From Microbulbifer harenosus (GTDB lineage Bacteria > Pseudomonadota > Gammaproteobacteria > Pseudomonadales > Cellvibrionaceae), in contig NZ_VANI01000004.1 in the NCBI RefSeq assembly GCF_005771435.1, positions 434,001 to 498,000 on the forward strand: DNA of 64,000 bases, given 5' to 3'. Shown piece by piece: positions 26,133 through 34,735 of this stretch (within the stretch, counting starts at the first letter, position 1; every line of letters begins with the position of its first letter). The position numbers and the translations under genes were made by a program. The notes under the pieces were generated by a model. The model worked only from the letters and a program-made list of their open reading frames with translations, ran no database searches and was not told where the DNA came from.

Positions 26133-27071
26133 TTACTCCTCCGCTTTGCCATGATGCATGGTGGGGTGCATGCCAGTGGCACCGTGCTCCATTTCTTGAT
26201 GGACAGGGGCCTTGTTCCAGGTGTTGTAGTGCTGCATGTACTTGAACATGATCTGGTGGAACAGCCCGTCGCTCACCGCGCTGAAATATTCCACTGGGTG
26301 GTCTTCGCTGGGTTTGGCGAGATCGGCGTAGCGGGTACTGTCGAGGGTTGGATGACCTTGTTTCATATCGCTTGCCCAGCGCTCGAATACTGCTTCGTCC
26401 ACCGCTTTGGTTTCGAAGTGCATACCGGAAAACCCCGCACCGCTGTAGTTGGCCGAGAAGCCCTCAAAGGTGCCTGGCTCGTTGGCGATCAGGTGCAGTT
26501 TCGTCTCCATGCCGGCCATGGAATAGATCTGACTTCCCAGTTGCGGAATGAAAAACGAGTTCATGGTGGATTCGGAGGTGATCTTGAAATTCACCGGCAC
26601 GTTAGTGGGGATCACCAGCTCGTTGACCGCGGCTATGCCCTGTTCTGGATAAATGAAGAGCCACTTCCAGTTGAGGGAAACCACTTCCACGGTGAGCGGG
26701 TCGCGCTCGTGTTCCAGTGGTTTGTAGGGATCGAGACTGTGGGTGGAGCGCCAGGTAATGACGCCGAGAATGACCACAATCACCACCGGGATAAGCCACA
26801 CGGTGGCCTCGATCTTGGTGGAGTGGGCCCATTTGGGCGCATAGATTTCATGCTCCCGCCCTTCGCGGTATTTCCATGCGAAGTACAGGGTCATGACGAT
26901 AACCGGAATGACCACCAGCAGCATCAGCACGGTGGAGATGATAATCAGGGATTTTTCATCGACACCCACTTGTCCCTTGGGGTCGAGCACGCCGCCGTCG
27001 CATCCCGCCAGTGCAAGCACGGCGGCAGACAGCGCAGCGTTTCTGAGGCTACGAATAAACACGAGGAGCAT
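26133..27071 (-). CDS. cyoA: Cytochrome bo3 quinol oxidase subunit II (lipoprotein)
   Basis: A 312-residue lipoprotein with lipobox A-L-A-G-C (C24 from the ATG at 27071). The motif L-D-P-K-G-Q-V-G after it is diagnostic of CyoA. Two transmembrane helices (about 38-60 and 82-104) precede a periplasmic cupredoxin domain. The CuA ligand set is absent (no C-x-x-x-C-x-x-x-H), as expected for a quinol-using enzyme. The start is uncertain: a TTG at 27098 would add nine residues, but the ATG at 27071 gives a standard signal peptide. The His/Met-rich tail (M-H-P-T-M-H-H-G) is longer than usual and might bind metal. Confidence 0.95.
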   Translation of the reverse strand: MLLVFIRSLRNAALSAAVLALAGCDGGVLDPKGQVGVDEKSLIIISTVLMLLVVIPVIVMTLYFAWKYREGREHEIYAPKWAHSTKIEATVWLIPVVIVVILGVITWRSTHSLDPYKPLEHERDPLTVEVVSLNWKWLFIYPEQGIAAVNELVIPTNVPVNFKITSESTMNSFFIPQLGSQIYSMAGMETKLHLIANEPGTFEGFSANYSGAGFSGMHFETKAVDEAVFERWASDMKQGHPTLDSTRYADLAKPSEDHPVEYFSAVSDGLFHQIMFKYMQHYNTWNKAPVHQEMEHGATGMHPTMHHGKAEE

Positions 27072-27233
27072 TCCTCTCGCTATGGAGGTTGATAACAACT
27101 ACCGGGGGTAGTGAGAAATGCGCTGGCTAATTTCGAGCGAACAAGTCCAGCCCCTGCTGCCGCAGGCAGTCAGGTCAACGGATTTGTTGATTCCGGAAAA
27201 AATCAGCGCGCACGGTCGGAAAGACCGAACTGT

Positions 27234-27635
27234 TTACGCGCGGAAGGGAGGCGCCCGAGAGGAATGGGCGGAGCGGTGTGCGGAGCACAGTGCCGGAGCC
27301 GGCGGTTGCTGTGCGCGGAGAAAACGTTTGAAAACGGCGCGCAGGCTTCTGAAAAAACTGAGCAGCAGTTGCAGCCAGAAATGCCGGAAAACGAAGATGC
27401 TGGTAATCAGCAGGGCGGCGCTGGCAAGCGCGACGATGGTTTCCGAGGTGATGCCGCTTTCAAGGATCGGCATAAATTCAGCGGGGTTTGGCGGAAACCC
27501 GAATTGCAGCAGCAGATTGGAGAAACCGAAGAAGGCGCTGCCCAGCAGCCAGAATACGAATGCCGCCTTGACCTTTGGGTCAAGGTTGGCCGGAGGTATT
27601 CCGGGGGCATTGGTAAGACGGCTGATCGCTTTCAA
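27234..27635 (-). CDS. Uncharacterised two-helix membrane protein
   Basis: A 133-residue frame on the cyo strand between the globin and cyoA. Two hydrophobic segments (about 23-46 and 66-95) are followed by a basic, low-complexity tail rich in A, S, R and P. The start is a TTG at 27635 with GGATGAG just before it; no in-frame ATG exists upstream before a stop. I do not recognise a family. Its position suggests cotranscription with the globin (146 bases upstream) or with cyoA (162 bases downstream). The C-terminal tail has weaker coding character than the helices, so the real protein may differ at either end. Confidence 0.5.
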   Translation of the reverse strand: MKAISRLTNAPGIPPANLDPKVKAAFVFWLLGSAFFGFSNLLLQFGFPPNPAEFMPILESGITSETIVALASAALLITSIFVFRHFWLQLLLSFFRSLRAVFKRFLRAQQPPAPALCSAHRSAHSSRAPPFRA

Positions 27636-27781
27636 AAACTCATCCAGCGGGTAGTGCTTGCAGGTGACACCCTGCGTCTTGAACCGGGAATTCGTTCAAA
27701 GAATGTACTTTCCCCGGCGGTTGCGCGCGAAGCCTACCAAACAATCCCGGGGTGTACAAAGGGAAACCGTCTGCTGACCGG

Positions 27782-28180
27782 TCAGTAGGCGCCGCGGATC
27801 AGTTCGATTCCCGGTTCGAGTGCCCGGCGCCAGGCCTGCGCGGTGGCGTCCTCAAAGTACGGGTCGTATTGCTGCAGTGTTGCCAGCAATGCGTCGAGCC
27901 ACAGGCCGTACCATTCCGGGCGGATATTGTAGCCGCTGCGGGAATGACTGCATCCCAGCGCGCGCAGTTTGGTATCCGGCATGCCGCGAGCGTGCAACAC
28001 CAGCTGCATGATGCCGTTGCGCAACAGATGCCGCTGGGCGGCCATGTCGGTATTGACGAACAGTGCACGGATTTCTTCGGAGCTACCCATGAAACGATCA
28101 TAAAAATCGACAAAGAAATATTCGTTATTACAGCAGCGTCCATAGCTCTGAAACACCACATCGCTGTCGGCATTCCCCAT
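27782..28180 (-). CDS. Single-domain globin
   Basis: A 132-residue haem protein of the bacterial single-domain globin family. The N-terminal helix has F-Y-D-R-F-M (26-31), and the E-helix region is M-A-A-Q-R-H-L-L-R (46-54). The proximal histidine is H79 in G-C-S-H-S-R-S-G-Y, followed by P-E-W-Y-G-L-W-L-D-A-L-L (88-99), the characteristic G-helix entry. It could bind O2 or NO. C16-C17 and C77 are free. CGGAGA is well placed before the ATG. Two FNR/Anr-type boxes lie 110-155 bases upstream, so it is probably induced when oxygen is low; the cyo operon follows on the same strand. Confidence 0.85.
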   Translation of the reverse strand: MGNADSDVVFQSYGRCCNNEYFFVDFYDRFMGSSEEIRALFVNTDMAAQRHLLRNGIMQLVLHARGMPDTKLRALGCSHSRSGYNIRPEWYGLWLDALLATLQQYDPYFEDATAQAWRRALEPGIELIRGAY

Positions 28181-28292
28181 CGTGGATCTCCGTGAATTTT
28201 GATACCAGTAAATACGGTCGGCGGTGCACCGCCCTCTACGCGCGTCGCTGATCGAGGCGGGGGGATTCTAGTGGTAGGGTTTGTGGAGAAAA

Positions 28293-28306
28293 TTGATCTA
28301 GATCAA
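28293..28306. promoter_or_regulatory. FNR/Anr/Dnr-type box 1
   Basis: TTGATCTAGATCAA is a perfect match to TTGAT-N4-ATCAA. It is centred about 120 bases upstream of the globin ATG. The nearest other gene end is the protease stop at 28421, with a terminator in between, so the globin side is the only sensible target. Confidence 0.8.
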
Positions 28307-28320
28307 GCCGGTTGATTAAA

Positions 28321-28334
28321 TTGATCTGGATCAA
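28321..28334. promoter_or_regulatory. FNR/Anr/Dnr-type box 2
   Basis: TTGATCTGGATCAA is a second perfect match, with centre 28 bases from that of box 1. Tandem perfect boxes this close are unlikely by chance and suggest strong or graded control of the globin promoter. Confidence 0.8.
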
Positions 28335-28381
28335 TTCGCTCTTTCGGGTAGTAAAAAAATTTCCCTGAGCTCGCAAATAGA

Positions 28382-28404
28382 AAAGGGGCCCATTTGGCCC
28401 CTTT
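28382..28404 (-). terminator. Terminator of subtilisin gene (minus strand)
   Basis: Nine-base arms AAAGGGGCC / GGCCCCTTT around CATTT. On the minus strand a U-rich stretch (TTTTCTATTT) follows. It isolates the protease transcript from the globin promoter. Confidence 0.8.
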
Positions 28405-28420
28405 CTTTTGCTTGCTGTAC

Positions 28421-29989
28421 TCAGCTGCAGTTTTTGCCCTTGCAAGGTTTTCCACCACCGCTGCCACCGCCGCTGCTGCCGCCAGAACTACTGCTACCGC
28501 TACAGCCGTTGACCGTCAGATAATCCACGGCTGCTTTTGCTTGCACCAGACCGTAGCCATAGGCATTGTCGCGCCCGACTGCACCGAGGTCTTCCGCGGT
28601 ATTATTCAGCGCGGTACGGATCTCACTGGCGCTGCAGCTGGGGAAATGGCTCCATACTAACGCGGCGACACCGGCTACATGTGGGGTGGCCATAGAGGTG
28701 CCATTGAAATAGGCGTAGTCACTGGGCTCAATGGAGAGGCTGGCGCTGCTGCCGATTTGGCCGAGTAGGGTGGCTCCGTCAATGTCGGAAATGCCGGCCG
28801 ACGGGATACCGGTAACGGTTTCTCCCAGGGTGCCGAATAGCATGCCGGGCTCATTGTTGTAGACCACCGCCGCCGCACCACCGCCAGCTTCACAGGCCTG
28901 GACTTTTTCCGCAAAGCTGATGTTGCCGCGGGCAATCAGGCATATTTTGCCGTTGGCGTCCGCACAGGTGGATTCGCCAAGGCCGCAATCCATCAGGGTG
29001 CCGCTGGCACTGCCCTGTGGGCTGCCTTCCATGCCAGAGGCTTCGATGGTGTCTCCAGCCGCGGTAAATGTGGTGGCGAGGCCCATGCCCACCGGTACAG
29101 AGGACAGGACATCCACGCCGGGGCCGGCGAGTTCGACCTGATCGGTCTGTTGGGAAAAGTCCGCGATCATCTTGTTGCTGTCGATGGCGGCAATGGACAT
29201 GACGGAATCGTACGAGGCCGGGTAGGAATGACGGGTGTTGCCGTCGTTGCCCGCCGCGGCGATGGAGAGAATGTTGTAAGTACTGTACAGGTCAGCAAAG
29301 GCGCGCTCTTCGGTGCGAGATTTCGTGGTGCCGCCGAGACTCATGTTGATCACACTGGCGCCGTTGCTGGCACACTGATCCGCAGCTGCGACCAGTGACG
29401 AAGAATAGGCCCAGCCGTCAGCACCGAATACCTTGACGATATGCAGCTTGATATTGGCATTCGGCATCACGCCCACCACACCTTTGCCGTTGCCGATCGC
29501 GGCGATAGTGCCCGCCACATGGGTGCCGTGGCTGTTCTCGTCGGTGTACCAGAAACCGGTTCCCGGATCGTTGCTGCCGGTGACATTGTTGCCGGATAGA
29601 TCCTCGTGGGAGAGGTCATAGCCGGAATCGATGATACACACGGTCTGGTTGCCGGCCAGCACATCGCTGACCTGATCCGCCTGCACCATGGGGATGCCGA
29701 ATGGCAGGCTTTCCGCCATCGGGTAGCGCTTTACATCCTCTTCCACAAATTCCACGTTAGGGTTGTTGCGCAGTGCAGCGAGAGCTTGCGACGGCAGGTT
29801 GGCTGCCATGGCATTGTGCTTTTCCAGTGTCAGAGCGGAACGTCCACCGTTCTTTTCCATCATCGCTTTTACGGCGGGGCCTTTACCTGTCTTGAATTTG
29901 ACGATGTAGCGTTCGTCGGAGGCACTGGCCTGTGTGGATATGGCCAGAGCCAGTGCGCTGGCGATTAACGTTGGAATGGATTTGGTCAT
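28421..29989 (-). CDS. Secreted subtilisin-family (S8) serine protease with PA insert
   Basis: A 522-residue preproprotease: signal peptide to about A-S-A (24), an inhibitor I9-like propeptide (about 26-90), then the S8 domain. The triad is D121 in I-I-D-S-G, H154 in S-H-G-T-H-V-A-G and S432 in G-T-S-M-A-T-P-H-V-A-G; the oxyanion N is in A-A-A-G-N-D-G (about 244-250). A protease-associated domain (about 308-420) is inserted between N and S, as in lactocepin-like and some marine subtilisins. The C-terminus is a Ser/Gly linker (498-513) ending in K-P-C-K-G-K-N-C-S, with two Cys that may pair. It acts outside the cell or in the periplasm on proteins. Confidence 0.95.
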   Translation of the reverse strand: MTKSIPTLIASALALAISTQASASDERYIVKFKTGKGPAVKAMMEKNGGRSALTLEKHNAMAANLPSQALAALRNNPNVEFVEEDVKRYPMAESLPFGIPMVQADQVSDVLAGNQTVCIIDSGYDLSHEDLSGNNVTGSNDPGTGFWYTDENSHGTHVAGTIAAIGNGKGVVGVMPNANIKLHIVKVFGADGWAYSSSLVAAADQCASNGASVINMSLGGTTKSRTEERAFADLYSTYNILSIAAAGNDGNTRHSYPASYDSVMSIAAIDSNKMIADFSQQTDQVELAGPGVDVLSSVPVGMGLATTFTAAGDTIEASGMEGSPQGSASGTLMDCGLGESTCADANGKICLIARGNISFAEKVQACEAGGGAAAVVYNNEPGMLFGTLGETVTGIPSAGISDIDGATLLGQIGSSASLSIEPSDYAYFNGTSMATPHVAGVAALVWSHFPSCSASEIRTALNNTAEDLGAVGRDNAYGYGLVQAKAAVDYLTVNGCSGSSSSGGSSGGGSGGGKPCKGKNCS

Positions 29990-30420
29990 CTTTTTATTGC
30001 TCCAGAATAGGCTGGTACTTCTTATTGTTGATGGTTTTTGTGGCTGCCGTTGTATCGAACCCGATACAGGCGTACAGCCGGTGAAGAAAATCTAGCAGCT
30101 TTTTGCGCGGCTCCAATTGCCGGATATGGCAAGTGTGGAGCGCTGATCAAAATCTTTTTTTGTGGATGAAATTCGCGTCAAGCTAGTGGAGGGCGAGAGG
30201 TACTTACTCGTCAGTGTTAATGGGGGTGCAACTTAACTGGTACGTTTGTTCCTGTTTGTGGGGTCTGGCAACATCGGGTCACAACACTTTCAGAGGTGTC
30301 CCCGGTGGTGGATTGCCAATGTTCGGGCGCAGTGAAGTTCCGACGGACAAAACATAAAAAAAGGTCGCGGCGTACGCCGCGACCTTTTTTTATGTTTGCA
30401 GGGGCTTTCCCGGTAGTTGT
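29990..30420. other. Intergenic region between M16 and S8 peptidase genes
   Basis: This 431-base gap separates two genes on the minus strand. The 48-base palindromic terminator of the M16 gene lies at 30350-30397. The promoter of the S8 gene should be near 30010-30250, where several T-tracts lie. No coding frame was found. Confidence 0.55.
30350..30397. terminator. Perfect 48-base palindromic terminator after M16 peptidase
   Basis: Arms of 24 bases without mismatch, centred on GTAC (30372-30375), with GGTCGCGGCGT stems flanked by seven A's on one side and seven T's on the other. It can stop transcription in either direction and lies 24 bases past the M16 stop. Confidence 0.85.
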
Positions 30421-33246
30421 TCAGCTGCCGCCCGCTATTGGATGTCCGTCCACATTCAGCTCGGAAATAGTTCCAATTTCCAGTTGTGCGATTTTTTCTG
30501 CAATTTTTTCCTTGTCACCCACTATCACCCACACAAATTGTTCCGGCTTGATGGTCTGCTTCGCCAGTTTGCGTACCCGCTCCAGGTCGATACCGCGCAC
30601 CTGCTCGGCGTAGCTGTCCATGTAATCCAGTGGGCGTTCGTAAGTGACGAGGGATGACAGGGCGCCGGCCACAGCGTTGATGGTTTCAAAGCGCCCTGGC
30701 AATTCGTTGATGCGTTTGTCCTTCAGTTTCTGCAGTTCATCCGCCTTGGCTGGATTACTGCCGATATACGCGCGCAGTTCCTTTTGCAGTTCCGCGAGGG
30801 ATTCACTGGTCTTGTCGGTCTGCACCGGGGCATACACCAGCAGTGGTTGCTGGCCTTTGGCGCCGGTGAGGAAGGAGTAGGCGCCGTAGGCCCAGTGCTT
30901 GTCCTCCCGCAGGTTCATATTGATGCGCGCGGTAAAGGTGCCGCCCAGAATATCGTTCATCATGTGCAGGGTTTCGCGCTCGGGGATTTTCTCCGAGGGT
31001 GCGAGCAGGCCGCCGATGATGATGGACTGTTCCGATCCGGGTTTGTCGATCAGGTAAACGCTGGCTTTTTCCGGCAGCGCCACCCGCGCGAGATTTTTCA
31101 CCGGCTTGGCAGATTGCGGTGCGGTCCAGTCGGCGAAGTGCTGCTGCAGTTTTTCCTGCAGTTGCGGCATGGTGATGTCGCCGGCAACGATCAGGGTGGC
31201 ATTGTCCGGGCGCAGCCAGGTCTGGTGGTAGTTCATCAGGTCGCCGCGGGTGAGTGCGGTGATGGACTCCTCGGTGCCGCTGCCGGTAAACGGAATGCTG
31301 TAGGCATGCCCCTCACCGTACAGCAGCGGCGGCAGGTTGCGCAGGGCCATCTGCACCGGTTTGGTTTTTTCCTGCTGGATGCCGGCGATCCAACGGCTGC
31401 GCTTGCGCTCGATTTCTTCATCGGCAAATGCGGGGTTCAGCAGCACATCCGCGAACAGTTCGATGGAGGCGTCGAGATTACTGGTGAGGGCGTTCAGGCT
31501 CACGCTGGAAGTATCGAGGTCCGCACTGGTACCGATGGTGGCACCGAGGATTTCCTCGCGCGCGCTGATCTCCAGTGCACTCAGGTGTTTGGTGCCTTCC
31601 TTCAGCATGGACATGGTGTAGCTGGACGTGCCGAGCCGCGCGCCCTGGTCCGCGGCGTAGCCCGCGTCAAATTGCAGCTCCATGTTCACTACCGGCACCG
31701 AGTGACGCTCGGCCAGCACGATCTTCAGGCCGTTGGGCATTTCCGCGGTCTGGATATCCGGGAAGGGCACTGACGGGAAGTCGCCCAGCGCCGGCAGTTT
31801 GCTGCGGTCGGCGCCGCTTGCGGCGGTTTTGTATTCAGGGAAGGGGTGCACTTCGATCACGTGATCACCGCTCGACAGCCACTTCTGTGCGGCGGACTGC
31901 ACCTGCGCCTGTGTCAGTTGCTGGCGGTGCGCCATCGCTTCCAGATAGCCGTTGGGGTTGTCCAGATAGAGCTCGCCGCGGGCGAGGATCACGCCCTTGC
32001 CGCTCCAGCCGCCCACTTGTTCCAGGGCGCGCGCGGTGGCGGCGTAATCGGTCATGTTGACCCGCGCCAGCTCTTCGCTGCTCGGGCCCTCGGCGAGAAA
32101 CTTCTGCAGTTCCTCGTCGATAGCCGCTTCCACAGTGGCGAGATCCACACCGGGTTTGGCGTCGGCCACCACCTGGATCATCGACGCCAGTTCAAATTCG
32201 TATTCAGACACGTACACACTGGTGGCGATCTGGTCCTGGTAGACCAGGCGTTTGTACAGCCGCGAGTTTTTGCCATCGCCGAGGATGGAGGCGGCGAGGT
32301 CGATGGCACCCGCGTCTGCGTGGCCGATGTTGGGGGTGTTCCAGGCCTTGTAGATGCGCGACTGCGCCACGCGGTCAAACATACTCTCGCGGGTGGACTG
32401 GTCGCGCTTGGCGATCCACGAGTCCTTTTTCGCCAGCGGCGGGCCCGCGGGAATATCACCGAAGTATTTGCTCACTTTCTCTTTCGCGGTGGCAACATCG
32501 ATGTCGCCCGCCAGCACCAGCACAGTGTTGGCCGCGCCGTAGTAGGTTTTGAACCACTCGTGCACGTCTTCCAGGCTCGCTGCATTGAGGTCTTCCATGG
32601 AGCCGATGGTCTCCCAGGAATAGGGGTGGCCGGCGGGGAAAATGGCCTGCTGCATCTTGCCCATGACCTTGCCGTAGGGTTGGTTTTCCCCCTGGCGCTT
32701 CTCGTTCTGCACCACACCGCGCTGCTCGTCGAGTTTTTCCTGGGTGATCACACCGAGCAGGTGGCCCATGCGGTCGGATTCCATCCACAGGGCCATGTCC
32801 AGCGCGTTGCTCGGCACCGTTTCGAAATAGTTGGTGCGGTCGAGCCATGTAGTCCCGTTCATGCCGGTGGCGCCGGCCTGTTCGAAGGGCTTGAAGTATT
32901 CGTCGTCGTAATTCTCCGAGCCGTTGAACATCAAATGCTCGAACAGGTGGGCAAAGCCGGTGCGCCCGGGTTTCTCGTCCTTGGAGCCCACGTGGTACCA
33001 CACGCCCACAGACACGATTGGCGCCTTGCGATCCTCGTGCACGATTACCCGCAGGCCATTGGGCAGGGTGAATTTCTCGTAATCGATACTGAGTGCTTGC
33101 GGGGTGGCTGCGGTGGACTGCAGTACTTCTGCGGCGCCTTTGTCGGGCGTGGTGATCTTGCCGCTTTCGTTGCCGTTGTTGTTGGGGTCGCCGCAGGCGG
33201 CGATGGCGAGGGCCAGGGTGGCTGGCAGCCAGAGTCTGTTTGCCAT
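30421..33246 (-). CDS. M16 family zinc peptidase, two-domain lipoprotein (pitrilysin/insulinase type)
   Basis: A 941-residue periplasmic lipoprotein with lipobox I-A-A-C (C18). The first M16 domain carries the inverted zinc motif H-L-F-E-H (H100, E103, H104) and a distal ligand E182 in V-V-Q-N-E. The second half (from about 480) is an inactive M16-like domain without HxxEH. The R/Y pair that closes the substrate chamber is expected near 830-870. Such enzymes degrade peptides in the periplasm. I use the ATG at 33246, preceded by AAGGAAA, since an ATG ten codons earlier leaves an odd N-terminus before the lipoprotein signal. Confidence 0.94.
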   Translation of the reverse strand: MANRLWLPATLALAIAACGDPNNNGNESGKITTPDKGAAEVLQSTAATPQALSIDYEKFTLPNGLRVIVHEDRKAPIVSVGVWYHVGSKDEKPGRTGFAHLFEHLMFNGSENYDDEYFKPFEQAGATGMNGTTWLDRTNYFETVPSNALDMALWMESDRMGHLLGVITQEKLDEQRGVVQNEKRQGENQPYGKVMGKMQQAIFPAGHPYSWETIGSMEDLNAASLEDVHEWFKTYYGAANTVLVLAGDIDVATAKEKVSKYFGDIPAGPPLAKKDSWIAKRDQSTRESMFDRVAQSRIYKAWNTPNIGHADAGAIDLAASILGDGKNSRLYKRLVYQDQIATSVYVSEYEFELASMIQVVADAKPGVDLATVEAAIDEELQKFLAEGPSSEELARVNMTDYAATARALEQVGGWSGKGVILARGELYLDNPNGYLEAMAHRQQLTQAQVQSAAQKWLSSGDHVIEVHPFPEYKTAASGADRSKLPALGDFPSVPFPDIQTAEMPNGLKIVLAERHSVPVVNMELQFDAGYAADQGARLGTSSYTMSMLKEGTKHLSALEISAREEILGATIGTSADLDTSSVSLNALTSNLDASIELFADVLLNPAFADEEIERKRSRWIAGIQQEKTKPVQMALRNLPPLLYGEGHAYSIPFTGSGTEESITALTRGDLMNYHQTWLRPDNATLIVAGDITMPQLQEKLQQHFADWTAPQSAKPVKNLARVALPEKASVYLIDKPGSEQSIIIGGLLAPSEKIPERETLHMMNDILGGTFTARINMNLREDKHWAYGAYSFLTGAKGQQPLLVYAPVQTDKTSESLAELQKELRAYIGSNPAKADELQKLKDKRINELPGRFETINAVAGALSSLVTYERPLDYMDSYAEQVRGIDLERVRKLAKQTIKPEQFVWVIVGDKEKIAEKIAQLEIGTISELNVDGHPIAGGS

Positions 33247-33391
33247 AACAGGTTTCCTTATTGTATTGGCTTTCATTATTCAGGGTTTGTGCGTTCGAGA
33301 CCGCACCGCGGAGAACTCCCGCGAACTTATGTCGACGCCTGTTTATAGTTGCCGGTGGGAGAGGCTGCAACGCCGGGGGACCATCTCCCGG

Positions 33392-33598
33392 CTAAACATC
33401 GCCCTCGTGCTTGAACTCCACCGTCCACTGACCTTCCATATCCTCACTCACCAGTACCTGGATGGGCCGACAGCACACGGCACAGTCTTCGATGTAGTGC
33501 TGACTGCCGGCGGATGTGTCGATGAGCATCAGGATGGTCTCGCCGCAGTAAGGGCAGCGATCGCTGAATTCCTCAATCTTTCCCGTGGGGCTGTTCAT
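33392..33598 (-). CDS. CPXCG-motif cysteine-rich small protein
   Basis: A 68-residue protein with C-P-Y-C-G (15-19) and D-C-A-V-C-C-R-P (38-45), the four-Cys zinc-ribbon-like layout of the CPXCG family (PF14255). The function is not known. Its start overlaps the stop of an alpha/beta hydrolase gene by four bases (ATGA), so they are translated together. Confidence 0.88.
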   Translation of the reverse strand: MNSPTGKIEEFSDRCPYCGETILMLIDTSAGSQHYIEDCAVCCRPIQVLVSEDMEGQWTVEFKHEGDV

Positions 33599-34410
33599 GG
33601 CTCCTCCTCTGAACCAGTTGCCGCGGGCAGGGCCTCCAGGTAAGGCGCGGCCCAGGCCGCGAGGGTGTCAGCCACGTACACCGCGTCTTCCCGCCGGGTG
33701 AGCAGGTGATCGGCGCGATCCAGGCTGATAAAGCTTTTGGGATGCAGGGCGCGGTTGTAGATATCGGCGGCCTCGTCGATGGACACCACCTGATCTACCG
33801 GTGAATGGTAGATCAGCAGCGGCCGTCCCAGACGGTGGATATAGCCCTCGACGATGGATTCCACGTCATCCACGAACTGCTTGCGGATGATGAACGGTCG
33901 CCCGGACAGTTTCACCTCCGCCCTGCCCTCGCTCTGGATGGTGTCCAGTGCGCAGGAAAACTGTTTCAGCACATGTTCCGGGTCCGCCGGTGCGGCGATG
34001 GTGACGATGGCCTTTGCCTCAGGCACCGATGCCGCTGCCGCGAGCACGGCCGCGCCGCCCAGACTGTGGCCGATCAGCAGGCAGGCGGGTTGATATTCGT
34101 CGCGCAGGAAACTGGCGGCACTTTCGAGGTCTGCCACATTGCTGGAGAAGTTGGTGTCGCTGAAGTCCCCCTCGCTGTCGCCGAGGCCGGTGAAGTCGAA
34201 GCGCAGGGAGGCGATGCCGTGATCCGCCAAGCGGCGGCAGATACGGGAGGCGGCGAGCACGTCTTTGCCGCAGGTGAAGCAGGGGGCGAACAGAGCGAAA
34301 CCGAGCGGGGAGCCCGCCGGAGTTTCCAGAATCCCAGCCAACCGTTCACCGCGGGCATTGGGGAAGGTCACTTTGTGGCGGCGATTGCGGCCGCTGCCGG
34401 CGTCGGACAT
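33595..34410 (-). CDS. Alpha/beta hydrolase (OsmC-partner-type hydrolase)
   Basis: A 271-residue cytoplasmic serine hydrolase. The nucleophile elbow is G-H-S-L-G-G (about 111-116, S113); the acid is probably D in S-P-V-D-Q-V (about 208) and the base H in D-R-A-D-H-L-L (about 235). The start region R-G-E-R-L-A-G-I-L-E-T-P and C-F-T-C-G-K-D (about 45-51) resemble hydrolases often fused to or paired with OsmC-like proteins. No OsmC partner is next to it here. I start at the ATG at 34410, five bases after AGGAG; a GTG at 34416 would be too close to that site. Confidence 0.88.
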   Translation of the reverse strand: MSDAGSGRNRRHKVTFPNARGERLAGILETPAGSPLGFALFAPCFTCGKDVLAASRICRRLADHGIASLRFDFTGLGDSEGDFSDTNFSSNVADLESAASFLRDEYQPACLLIGHSLGGAAVLAAAASVPEAKAIVTIAAPADPEHVLKQFSCALDTIQSEGRAEVKLSGRPFIIRKQFVDDVESIVEGYIHRLGRPLLIYHSPVDQVVSIDEAADIYNRALHPKSFISLDRADHLLTRREDAVYVADTLAAWAAPYLEALPAATGSEEEP

Positions 34411-34735
34411 GGACACTCCTGTCTATGGGTAATGGTGCGCATCCGCGAGGGGCTTCCGGGCAATGGTAGAGAGCCGGAATTACCCGGGCAACGCACCGCC
34501 GCGAACTTTTTTGCCGTCTTGTAATAATGACAGCGGTGTCAGATCGTTTTGCTGAGTGTGCGGTAATTCATTTACAAAACGGGTTGATATACTCCGCGCC
34601 GAATGCCCGGTGCCCCCCTGTGTGGGCAGGGACAATCGCAACAGCTTATAATCCGCGCCCGCTTTCTCTGGCCTGAGCTGGGAAGGTCGGAGTGAGTAAG
34701 TATTCAGCAACCAGAAAGCAAAATGAGGATTGGCT
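34411..34735. other. Intergenic region between hydrolase and pgk (divergent)
   Basis: A 325-base gap that holds the pgk promoter. AT-rich parts occur at 34500-34580. I see no known operator or coding frame. GAGGA, eight bases before the pgk ATG, is the ribosome site. Confidence 0.5.

Noticed and set aside
27111-27788. A 225-codon plus-strand frame opposite the small membrane protein
   Set aside because: Polar, Gln/Glu/Arg-rich antisense reading of a helix-coding stretch; the minus strand has better helices and lies in the direction of the cyo operon.
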